Shown in pieces: positions 18,401 through 25,289 of a stretch of DNA of 64,000 nucleotides (its first letter is position 1; the number at the start of each line of letters is the position of its first letter). Location of the stretch: contig NZ_JAAKGS010000002.1 in NCBI RefSeq assembly GCF_011043555.1, positions 62,001-126,000 of the forward strand, written 5' to 3'. The stretch is from Sphingobacterium sp. SGR-19. GTDB taxonomy: Bacteria > Bacteroidota > Bacteroidia > Sphingobacteriales > Sphingobacteriaceae. The translations under genes were made by a program, and so were the position numbers. The notes beneath the pieces are model-generated. The model was not told the origin of the DNA. It made no database searches and saw only the letters and a list, made by a program, of their open reading frames with translations.

Positions 18401-18676
18401 AAATATCCGAGGGCAGACGATCCATATGTTAACGATGCAGCTGATATTTGGGCATTAAACGGTACAACCATCCGGGTTAATAATATGACCGTGAGTTATA
18501 ATATTCCATCCGATGTGACTCGTCGTATCGGTCTGGCAAACGGTCGAATTTTGTTGACGGGTAACAATCTCTGGACCTTAGTGAATCCGTTCAATTACAA
18601 GGACCCTTATACGTCTATCGTGTATAATTATCCAACAGTACGGACGATATCGGTGGGCTTGAGTGCTAGTTTATAA
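15443..18676 (+). CDS. SusC/RagA-family TonB-dependent outer-membrane transporter
   Basis: A 1077-residue SusC-like transporter importing oligosaccharides with its SusD partner. Start ATG 15443 gives a long signal ('GARNVLLACLLVAPFVGAEAAE'); an earlier in-frame TTG at 15392 would overlap the preceding gene. A carboxypeptidase-regulatory domain follows ('ITGKVIDQDGNPVAGATVLVKG', 'LVVSFVGYKVQEV'), then the SusC signature 'VVVTGYGTQKRSEIVGSIATI', the plug ('LRNQIAGVGVSEASGRPGARISLNIRG', 'PLYIVDGI', 'ITFLKDASAAIYGAAGAKGVVLITTKRGK') and a 22-strand barrel ending 'TVRTISVGLSASL'. There is no STN domain, so signalling through an anti-sigma factor is not expected. SusD starts 17 nt downstream. Confidence 0.96.
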   Translation: MNKLKMKYMKSHADMPLFLRGARNVLLACLLVAPFVGAEAAETPARELTKIEKLVNITGKVIDQDGNPVAGATVLVKGTKSGVQTDKDGVFRINTPEGNTQLVVSFVGYKVQEVNVGGMTSITITLESSDAIEEVVVTGYGTQKRSEIVGSIATIKGEELMDIPAPNIAGALRNQIAGVGVSEASGRPGARISLNIRGASTSEQGADMGATSEPLYIVDGITVSSDVFDALDPSMVEEITFLKDASAAIYGAAGAKGVVLITTKRGKQGKPSISYNGYLGVTDAARRPDFLSAYELAEFLNESAFMGNKPESDMFSDADLAYLRGLDVDSWYDQLWKPAVMQRHNLSISGGGERTTFFVGGSFQNQNANYAGMKEDKYSLRSGLTTTIIEGLKADINFNLNHNLRESQNQLGNQTDASFFERIISTPDWVPMYIDGLPVNSGGGGSNPLAILNSGYLETQKSQDYSINASLTYSPSFLKGFSAKLQVSQRGGNSSNETYQPPYQLWDFARMGNNEKLYGNSLIVADEPFIWGRTRESATLSSTLGKNGGYQGFVTLNYNSSFADHSLDVVVGAEQTVSDNENMGVRWISQLIPESMDYWAFDQNRTDRPTRVIYKTTKRSAFGRLSYDYKKKYLLQVVTRLDASSNFARGNRWGWSPSVGAGWIVSQENFFKDNVTFVNHLKLKANWGITGDDRVNERLWQERYLIDANNGYMFGEDQYGVGLNPSTYPNLNITWEKKRSLNFGIESTVLNNRLNIGVEFFQNKTYDGFDKGVNEMNPLYSGLIAPAVNYREVYNWGSEFSIGYNTRVAEDWRINAGMNFGWGNSVVTKMIYNQNAFLERDRTDGDWLGTKFGVDPRRYNSSNIGYRTQGMFRTQEQVDAFLAENPNYTINGNVPQVGWMIYEDTNDDGVINHFDKVILFDRTDPVFSTGINLGVSYKSFSLRTNIMARFGGKVFVDSRARTKPDYETNVPIFWRDRWTPEDPMNGKYPRADDPYVNDAADIWALNGTTIRVNNMTVSYNIPSDVTRRIGLANGRILLTGNNLWTLVNPFNYKDPYTSIVYNYPTVRTISVGLSASL

Positions 18677-18693
18677 GATTAATACCAACAAAC

Positions 18694-20604
18694 ATGAAAA
18701 AGAATTTTTTATATACAAGGATTAGGAAAGGGCTAATGGTCGCGCTATCTTCTGCGATGCTGATTTCCTGTAATAATGACGACTTCTTTATCTTGCCGGA
18801 TAGAGGGGGGCTGGATGCTGATTTATGGAATATAGAAGGGGCGGTGAACATGCACCTGAATAAAGCCTATGAGCTGATTATCCCGAGATTTCCTTGGCAG
18901 ACGGTACCCTCTCGGTTTGATATTCACTTGGTCAGCGATGAACATTTTTTTGCTTCGAACGGATCGTATGGTGCCCAAGCTTTAGGAATTGCTGGCAACC
19001 CGTTGAATAACCACGATATACGTTATACGGGAAATAGTTATAACCAAAATTATTTAGACAACCGTTATATGGATATTGCTCGTTGTAACAACGGGATTAA
19101 ATATTTGCCTGAAAGTGTAATTCCGGATGAGGTTAAATACCCAATGTTGGGACAGTATTACGCCTTGCGGGCGATGGTTTATTTGGAAATGGTAAAGGTC
19201 TACGGAGGAGTACCCTTGGTGTTGGAACCGCAGGACCCTGATGATGTGATGACTGACGGCCGCTCCAGTGCCCGAGCCTGTTTTGCACAGATCATAGATG
19301 ACCTCGATCATGCGATGGAGTATTTAAAAGATGTGCAATGGACAGCAAATGACTGGGGCCGGATTACCTATGAGGCTGCAGCAGCACTAAAAGGAAAGGC
19401 ATTGTTGTATTGGGCAAGTCCGCAGTTTAACCCATTGGATGACCCGAAACATCCATTTGATGCTTCGCGTTGGCAAGAGGCACTCGTAGCGAATAAAGAA
19501 GCCTATGATATTTGTTTGGCAGCGGGCCACCGTTTGGTAGAAGATTATAGTATGATTTTTCAAACCGATGGTAATAAAAATCCAGAAACACTGATCTCTC
19601 GTCCGTATTCTAGCTCTGTATCAAGACGAGGTCATGATGAAGAACGAAAATCGCGTCCGCGTTCCGAAAATGGAAATGCATCCCCACATAATGGCTATCG
19701 TGCTACTGTGAAGCTGCTCCGTGCTTATCCTATGAAAGATGGTAATCGCATAGATGAAGACGGTGATTACATTTATGATGAGTTGCTGTTCTGGAAAGAT
19801 CGGGATCCGCGCTTCGAAGCTACTATGGCGTATAACGGTAGCGTATGGGAGTTGAGTGGAAAAGAGGGGCGTCGCCAGTGGAACTATGAAGGAGCAAGAA
19901 ACAACGGACGCGAAGAAAGTGCAAACTGGGCAGTCTATTGTAAGAAATTCAGTATACCGAGCTTATCGGAATCGAGTACCGCATATTCCGACGGAATAGG
20001 CGGTAATGGTATGGATTGGATTGAGATGCGCTTTGCAGAGGTAATGCTTAACTATGCTGATTGTGCGAACGAATCTGGCGACCTTGCTACTGCTAAAGAG
20101 ATGGTTCGTCAAATCCGTCAGCGTGCTGGTATCGAGCAAGGGAGTAATGATTACGGCTTGGGAAACATCGCTAGTGCAGCACAGATGCGAGAATTGTTGC
20201 TCAATGAACGCATGGTGGAATTTGCTTTTGAAAATAAACGCAATGCCGATCTGCGACGTACGCGAAACTGGCATAAGTTAACAGGTGAATTTTTAGAAAC
20301 TTATCAATTAATGGTGGTAGGAGATAATGATGACGCGCGAAGGAGCACTATTGGGAAACTGGAAGCTATTGACCCAGAGACGGGTAAGGCGCTTCGTGAA
20401 ACACTGGATATAAATAACCGTGATGTCTACTTAGAATACTTTCGTCCCCACGTAGTCCGACCTCAAGAAACGGGCTTTAGGGCGATGAATATTCCTGAAT
20501 ATCATAATTTCTATACTTTCCATAACGACTTCGTGCGAAGAGGCGTAAATATCGAGACGACTATCGGTTGGGAGGGCGGAACCTTTGATCCGTTAGACGA
20601 TTAA
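18694..20604 (+). CDS. SusD/RagB-family glycan-binding lipoprotein
   Basis: A 636-residue SusD-like lipoprotein, partner of the SusC immediately upstream. The signal ends 'SSAMLISCNNDD' (Cys about 27). Helical TPR-like text follows ('QYYALRAMVYLEMVKVYGGVPLVLEPQ', 'YEAAAALKGKALLYWASPQFNP'), then 'YPMKDGNRIDEDGDYIYDELLFWKDRDPRFEATMAYNGSVWE', the same block seen in the truncated SusD at the left edge, 'WIEMRFAEVMLNYADCANES', 'LLNERMVEFAFENKRNADLRR', and the end 'GTFDPLDD'. The closeness of this block to the left-edge SusD suggests that the two bind related pectic fragments. Confidence 0.95.
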   Translation: MKKNFLYTRIRKGLMVALSSAMLISCNNDDFFILPDRGGLDADLWNIEGAVNMHLNKAYELIIPRFPWQTVPSRFDIHLVSDEHFFASNGSYGAQALGIAGNPLNNHDIRYTGNSYNQNYLDNRYMDIARCNNGIKYLPESVIPDEVKYPMLGQYYALRAMVYLEMVKVYGGVPLVLEPQDPDDVMTDGRSSARACFAQIIDDLDHAMEYLKDVQWTANDWGRITYEAAAALKGKALLYWASPQFNPLDDPKHPFDASRWQEALVANKEAYDICLAAGHRLVEDYSMIFQTDGNKNPETLISRPYSSSVSRRGHDEERKSRPRSENGNASPHNGYRATVKLLRAYPMKDGNRIDEDGDYIYDELLFWKDRDPRFEATMAYNGSVWELSGKEGRRQWNYEGARNNGREESANWAVYCKKFSIPSLSESSTAYSDGIGGNGMDWIEMRFAEVMLNYADCANESGDLATAKEMVRQIRQRAGIEQGSNDYGLGNIASAAQMRELLLNERMVEFAFENKRNADLRRTRNWHKLTGEFLETYQLMVVGDNDDARRSTIGKLEAIDPETGKALRETLDINNRDVYLEYFRPHVVRPQETGFRAMNIPEYHNFYTFHNDFVRRGVNIETTIGWEGGTFDPLDD

Positions 20605-20650
20605 GTATGGAGGTGAAAACCGTTGTAAAATTATTTTAACAAGAACGAAG

Positions 20651-21604
20651 ATGAAAATAACAAAATTGATCTGTCTTTTATCGATGGTACTGGCGTTCAA
20701 CGCCTGCAAGGTGGAGTCGGAGAATATATTTACGATGTTTGACGACGTAAAAGTAACTTTCCAAAAAGATAGTGAGTATGCTATTGTGGAAGATGCGATA
20801 GTTAATGATGGCGATAGTGTACATATCTACTTTACGATAACCTCAGCCAAGGAGGATATGATGGCTGTGGTCGTAGACAGTACTAATGGTACCGGGACTT
20901 GGTCGCAACGACAAATAGAGGTGAGGGGATCCGATCGTCGTACCTACTCGGGTGCCATCAAGTTTAAAATGCAACGCGATGGGAAAATGAACTTCCGATT
21001 TTATGCATTGAACGATAACAATGTGTTTATAGGTGATGGCTATACTTCAATAACAGTGGAGGGTGCCCCGAGCTACACCCTTTTTCCAGACAGACGCTTG
21101 TATGCGCCTGTTGAGGGCGAAGACAATCCGAGCTTTTTGTCACTTACTACGGGAAAAACGTATAGTTATAGTGACGCTGCGAATGTTTCCGATCAAATTG
21201 ATTTTGGGATTGATACCATTGCAGATACCCGGGAAGGTTACGAGAACAACTTCGCATATAATTTGTATGCGTTAACAGTGGATGAGTATCCAGTTCCATA
21301 TTACGATGTTTCTGGATGGACAAAACGGGAAACGAAGTTCAGCGCACCGATGTCAGCTTCGGGTTCCTACAATACGTTTACCCGTACATTGGTGTCTTCG
21401 AGCAAAATTGAGGAGATAGCGAAAAATCAAACTATTGATAAAGAACAGACGGATGGAACCGTATCCGGTGAAGGTCTAGCGGCAGCGCGTCTGATTTATT
21501 TCCGAACCCCCGAAGGCAAATATGGGGCGATGTATGTCAACCAAGCTACACGGGATCAGCAGAATCGGTATTACGTCAGTGTGGATATTAAAATCCAGAA
21601 ATAA
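20651..21604 (+). CDS. SusE/F-position surface lipoprotein
   Basis: A 317-residue lipoprotein, last gene of this operon, in the place usually held by SusE/SusF-type surface glycan-binding proteins. The signal is 'MKITKLICLLSMVLAFNACKVES' (Cys about 19). The body is beta-rich with an Ig-like N-terminal domain ('VTFQKDSEYAIVEDAIVNDGDSVHIYFTITSA', 'KMNFRFYALNDNNVFIGDGYTSITVEG') and a C-terminal domain ending 'ARLIYFRTPEGKYGAMYVNQ' and 'YYVSVDIKIQK'. It has no catalytic motif I recognise. A terminator follows 25 nt after the stop. Its last residues resemble a short stretch of coding-like sequence 750 bp downstream, next to a near-identical terminator. Confidence 0.8.
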   Translation: MKITKLICLLSMVLAFNACKVESENIFTMFDDVKVTFQKDSEYAIVEDAIVNDGDSVHIYFTITSAKEDMMAVVVDSTNGTGTWSQRQIEVRGSDRRTYSGAIKFKMQRDGKMNFRFYALNDNNVFIGDGYTSITVEGAPSYTLFPDRRLYAPVEGEDNPSFLSLTTGKTYSYSDAANVSDQIDFGIDTIADTREGYENNFAYNLYALTVDEYPVPYYDVSGWTKRETKFSAPMSASGSYNTFTRTLVSSSKIEEIAKNQTIDKEQTDGTVSGEGLAAARLIYFRTPEGKYGAMYVNQATRDQQNRYYVSVDIKIQK

Positions 21605-21629
21605 AAATTATAAATACTAATTATCCGTA

Positions 21630-21662
21630 TCCGAGCATGTCTTGAATATGCTCGGATTTTTT
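21630..21662 (+). terminator. Rho-independent terminator (TCCGAGCAT family), copy 1
   Basis: A perfect 9-bp stem TCCGAGCAT (21630-21638) / ATGCTCGGA (21648-21656) is followed by six T. The same stem recurs at 22405-22430. Confidence 0.9.
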
Positions 21663-21851
21663 ATGTGAGCCATCGACTCTACAATCGTATACTACGAACG
21701 TTTGTCGGGATATTGTTAATACACTGATGTTTCTGCTGGTTATGTTTGAAATTGTGTGATGGCAATATTGTGTAATTTTTTGTAAAAATACTATAGTAAA
21801 CCGGACCGGATGCTGTTTATCTTTAACATGTAAACCAAAATATAAACAAAA

Positions 21852-22283
21852 ATGAAAAAATCGGTCATCTTTTTAGCGTTCGCTATGGTAATGGGAACGT
21901 TTCTATTTATGGGAAAAGCCAAAGCCGGAAGTGTTTGGCTGACGTACAATTTTTCAAATACGCAATTTTACAATATAAGGTTTGGCGTCGAGTATGTGAA
22001 TTTAGATACAGACGAAACTTACTATAGGGAGGGTAGATATAAGGTGGAAGATGGCCTTCCGTATACTTATAATATAGGCAGTGTACCTGACGGTAACTAT
22101 CGTATATCTATTGTTCCACTTATGTATAGCCCACTTCCAATGTTTGGTTGGTATTTTACTTGGAGGTTTTGGGGCGGCGGACCCCCTTCTGACCCTTTGT
22201 TAGTTGAATTAGGTTATTATACAGAGTTAACCGATAATGTATACCTGGGAAGTCATGCGGAAATAGTCCTCGAAGATTGGTAG
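21852..22283 (+). CDS. Small secreted protein of unknown function
   Basis: A 143-residue protein with a clear signal peptide ('MKKSVIFLAFAMVMGTFLFMGKAKAGS', cut after AKA). The mature part is rich in Tyr, Trp and Phe and looks like a single beta sandwich: 'VWLTYNFSNTQFYNIRFGVEYVNLDTDETYY', 'YTYNIGSVPDGNYRISIVPLMY', 'WYFTWRFWGGGPPSDPLLVELGYY', 'VYLGSHAEIVLEDW'. I do not recognise the family. It sits alone between two related terminators. A TATCTTTA near-match to the -7 box lies at 21819-21826, 25 nt upstream. After its TAG stop the same frame stays open for 31 codons that look like the tail of a different gene. Confidence 0.7.
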   Translation: MKKSVIFLAFAMVMGTFLFMGKAKAGSVWLTYNFSNTQFYNIRFGVEYVNLDTDETYYREGRYKVEDGLPYTYNIGSVPDGNYRISIVPLMYSPLPMFGWYFTWRFWGGGPPSDPLLVELGYYTELTDNVYLGSHAEIVLEDW

Positions 22284-22379
22284 ATTCTCGACGCGGTAAA
22301 TAAGGAACTTTATATTTTAATCAGATCTCTAGATGAAATAGGGAGCTACTTCAGCCCGAGTATCAAAGCCCAGAAGTAG
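22284..22379 (+). pseudogene. Probable remnant of a SusE/F-like lipoprotein 3' end
   Basis: Right after the TAG of the small secreted gene and in the same frame, 31 codons run without a stop to TAG at 22377-22379. They end 'GSYFSPSIKAQK', which resembles the end of the lipoprotein at 20651-21604 ('RYYVSVDIKIQK'): Y, S, I, K, Q and K coincide when aligned from the stop. The nearby terminator has the same stem as the one after that lipoprotein. Together this suggests that a second copy of such a gene was lost, leaving its last codons and terminator. No start codon, RBS or longer frame is present. The match is short, so chance remains possible. Confidence 0.4.
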
Positions 22380-22404
22380 AAAATAAAACGCTTTGCGAAT
22401 TCCG

Positions 22405-22436
22405 TCCGAGCATGTTTTTACATGCTCGGATTTTTT
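22405..22436 (+). terminator. Rho-independent terminator (TCCGAGCAT family), copy 2
   Basis: A perfect 10-bp stem TCCGAGCATG (22405-22414) / CATGCTCGGA (22421-22430) with a 6-nt loop is followed by six T. The stem is shared with 21630-21656. The rest of the 364-bp gap after 22283 holds the remnant frame, this terminator and an A/T-rich leader. Confidence 0.92.
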
Positions 22437-22552
22437 ATATACCTACCGCTGAATACAAGACGGACTCAAAAAAGCAAAATAGGGAGGATCGCTTAGGTAA
22501 TATCTTGGAAGAACGCGTAAAAATGATATAATAAATAATCCACAAACCTGCC

Positions 22553-22560
22553 TAGCTTTG
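22553..22560 (+). promoter_or_regulatory. Candidate -7 box (TAGCTTTG) for the TonB-receptor/lyase operon
   Basis: TAGCTTTG matches TAnnTTTG exactly, 87 nt before the ATG at 22648 and downstream of a terminator. No TTTG is found at the -33 distance, so this is half a promoter by pattern. Confidence 0.45.
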
Positions 22561-22647
22561 GATAGCTGTAAATAGCTAACACGCTAAACAACACCTTTTA
22601 AAACTTATCGACAGTTTTAAGTGAGTTTAGGTATAGTTGACCAAGAG

Positions 22648-25260
22648 ATGAGAAAATCAATATTATTAATTTTATTTATTGTAACGTCATTCGCAGCTTT
22701 CGCACAGGAGACGCAATTGAAGGGAATAGTAGCCGATTCAACGGGCAGTCCCATTCCGGGAGCGTTGATTAACCTACGGTCTCCAAACCAAAAATTATCG
22801 ATGTCTACGGATGTGAATGGTTTTTTCTTATTTCCGGGAGTTCAAGATAGCGTCGTGAACATCATTATTAAATCCATGGGATATGATAGCCTGAGACAAT
22901 CATTTTCTGTAGATGAGAAGCTTGCCGTAAACGATATAGGGGTGGTCAAGCTGCGCGATGCCAGTAGTGTACTCGACGAGGTCATGGTTACGGCCATGAT
23001 ACCCGTTGTTCTGAAAGAGGACACGGTTCAGTACGATGCAAGGGCGTACCGGGTACGCGAAGGCGATGCGGTAGAAGAGATGGTAAAGAAATTACCAGGT
23101 ATCGATGTTGACGACGATGGAAACATCACGGCAAACGGTGAGCCGATTACGAGCATACGACTCGATGGTAAAGAATACTTTGGCGATGATGTCGCCGGTG
23201 CTATCCAGAATTTACCGGCCGATATTGTAAAGAACCTGCAAGTCATAGACGATTTCGGAGAGCAGGCCAATGAAACAGGCTTGAAAAGCGGTACACCGGA
23301 AAAAGTGCTGAACATCAATCTTCAAGACGATAAAAAAAGAGGATATTTTGCCCGGGCTGCTGCCGGTTTGGGTACCGAGAATAGATATAATAGCCGTTTA
23401 AGGGGGAATTACCTGAACGGCGAACAACAACTATCTATAGATGCTGATGCGAACAACAATCGGGGTCGATCTTCGGGAGTTAACGACCGGAGATCGCTGA
23501 AGGGCAACTACCGGGATAATTGGAGCGAAAAATTAGAATCGTACGGCAATTACCGTTTTGATGCCAATGATAATGACAGCTGGGTAAATACTAGTAGCGA
23601 AACGTTCTTTCCGGATTATACCAGATACGAGGTTAGGGAGAGTAGTAATCAGCGTAAAAGTAAAGATCATCGCTTCTCTTGGAATTTCGAATACCGTCCA
23701 GACACCAATAATTATGTAAAAATTGAACCGGATATCAGCTATCAAACAAGTCGAGGTACGAACACCGAATCTAGTACTATTCAACTTCTCGATGCTACTT
23801 CACAAAGAGAGACCCGCGGAAGCTCTTCCGATCGTTCCATGGACCTAGGACTAGAGGTATTCTATAACCATAAGTTCCGCAAGCCGAGGCGGAACCTGAC
23901 GCTGGAGATGGAAATCAGTTCGGCCACCGGGCAAGGCGACCGACAGGTAGAGAATGATTACCTGGACACCGACGAAGCGGGTAACAGCATCCCCGAACAA
24001 CAATACCAAGATACGTATAATCGTGAGCGGAACCTTCGTTCCCAAGCTCGAGGATCGTACTTTGAACCCTTGAGCTCCATCTCCTTCCTCGAATTAGCCT
24101 ACCGGTGGAACCGTTTCTCGAACGACATCTTAAAGGAAACATTTGATATTGATCCGACCGACGGTTCTGAAACGATTAACGCCAATCTGAGCAATGATTA
24201 TGACTACGATTTTACGACACATCGATTAGGACTCAATTACCGATTAAGGAGTGAGAAAATAAATTCGACCGTCGGTCTATTTGCCCAGCCGTCGACACTA
24301 TCCGGCTTCGACTTTACGCGGAATATCGAGACCTTTCAACAGCATTTCAATTGGGTGCCGTCATTGCGGTTTGCCTATCAACTTTCCCGCGAGAGACAAG
24401 TGGTGTTGGACTACGATGGAAACAGTAACCAGCCAGGTTTTCAGCAGTTACAGCCGGTGACGGATAATTCCAACCTTCAGAGTGTAATAACCGGTAATCC
24501 AAATTTGAAACCGGAATTTTCCCATCGCGCCAAATTGGAGTACAAACAGACAGATGCACGTTCGGGAAGTTCCTTACACGGTCGTCTAAGCTTTGAACGA
24601 GTCGACGATAAAATCGTGACCAGCAGAAACATCGCACAGGACGAAGTCAAGCAAGAAATTAGTTACGCCAACATAAACGGTACCTACAACGCTAATGGTA
24701 ACTATGCGATAACCGTGCCGTTCAGCGAACGCCAATTTGTTGTTTCCTATTACGGCGGTTCAAGTTTTAGCAACAATATTTCGTTGACCAATGATGAGCG
24801 GATCGTCGGTAAAAACCTAGGGATAAATCAAGGTGTCAAATTCCGGCTCGACCTGGAAGACATCGTCGATACTGAGCTCAATACCTCCTATAGCCACAAC
24901 AATGCGAAGTTTTCGACGGCTTCCATGGACGATCGTTCCAGTAGCCAGTTCAATATAAGCTTGGAAGGTAGAAACTACTTTTTCGAAGATTTTACATTGG
25001 GCTACGACTTGACCAAGAGATTCAATAGAGGTTACAATGCCGGTATCGGGGACCCAACTTTTTTGAGTGTATATCTGGAACATCGATTCCTCAAGAATAA
25101 TCAGGGAGAAATAAGATTACAAGGTTTCGATATTTTTGGACAAAACACCGGTATACAACGTGATATTTTTGACAACGAAATAATCGATACACGAAGCAAC
25201 CGTTTGAGCACTTATTTCATGTTGTCTTTCAATTACCGATTACAGAATTTTGGAGGCTAA
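22648..25260 (+). CDS. TonB-dependent receptor with PF14905-type beta-barrel
   Basis: An 870-residue outer-membrane receptor. ATG 22648 gives a clean signal ('MRKSILLILFIVTSFAAFAQ'); the frame also contains an upstream GTG. A carboxypeptidase-regulatory domain (about 22-105: 'LKGIVADSTGSPIPGALINLRS', 'IIIKSMGYDSLRQSF') leads to a plug ('VEEMVKKLPGIDVDDDGNITANGEPITSIRLDGKEYFGDD', 'IQNLPADIVKNLQVIDDFGEQANETG') and a barrel with many 'Y/F-x-Y/F' strands, ending 'FMLSFNYRLQNFGG'. The plug wording is that of the 'outer membrane beta-barrel family' receptors, not SusC, and there is no SusD beside it. It is 29 nt from a pectate lyase gene, so it may import small lyase products or act as a receptor in secretion or signalling. 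Confidence 0.9.
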   Translation: MRKSILLILFIVTSFAAFAQETQLKGIVADSTGSPIPGALINLRSPNQKLSMSTDVNGFFLFPGVQDSVVNIIIKSMGYDSLRQSFSVDEKLAVNDIGVVKLRDASSVLDEVMVTAMIPVVLKEDTVQYDARAYRVREGDAVEEMVKKLPGIDVDDDGNITANGEPITSIRLDGKEYFGDDVAGAIQNLPADIVKNLQVIDDFGEQANETGLKSGTPEKVLNINLQDDKKRGYFARAAAGLGTENRYNSRLRGNYLNGEQQLSIDADANNNRGRSSGVNDRRSLKGNYRDNWSEKLESYGNYRFDANDNDSWVNTSSETFFPDYTRYEVRESSNQRKSKDHRFSWNFEYRPDTNNYVKIEPDISYQTSRGTNTESSTIQLLDATSQRETRGSSSDRSMDLGLEVFYNHKFRKPRRNLTLEMEISSATGQGDRQVENDYLDTDEAGNSIPEQQYQDTYNRERNLRSQARGSYFEPLSSISFLELAYRWNRFSNDILKETFDIDPTDGSETINANLSNDYDYDFTTHRLGLNYRLRSEKINSTVGLFAQPSTLSGFDFTRNIETFQQHFNWVPSLRFAYQLSRERQVVLDYDGNSNQPGFQQLQPVTDNSNLQSVITGNPNLKPEFSHRAKLEYKQTDARSGSSLHGRLSFERVDDKIVTSRNIAQDEVKQEISYANINGTYNANGNYAITVPFSERQFVVSYYGGSSFSNNISLTNDERIVGKNLGINQGVKFRLDLEDIVDTELNTSYSHNNAKFSTASMDDRSSSQFNISLEGRNYFFEDFTLGYDLTKRFNRGYNAGIGDPTFLSVYLEHRFLKNNQGEIRLQGFDIFGQNTGIQRDIFDNEIIDTRSNRLSTYFMLSFNYRLQNFGG

Positions 25261-25289
25261 TTGCTGTGATGCGTCCTGTAGAGAATACA

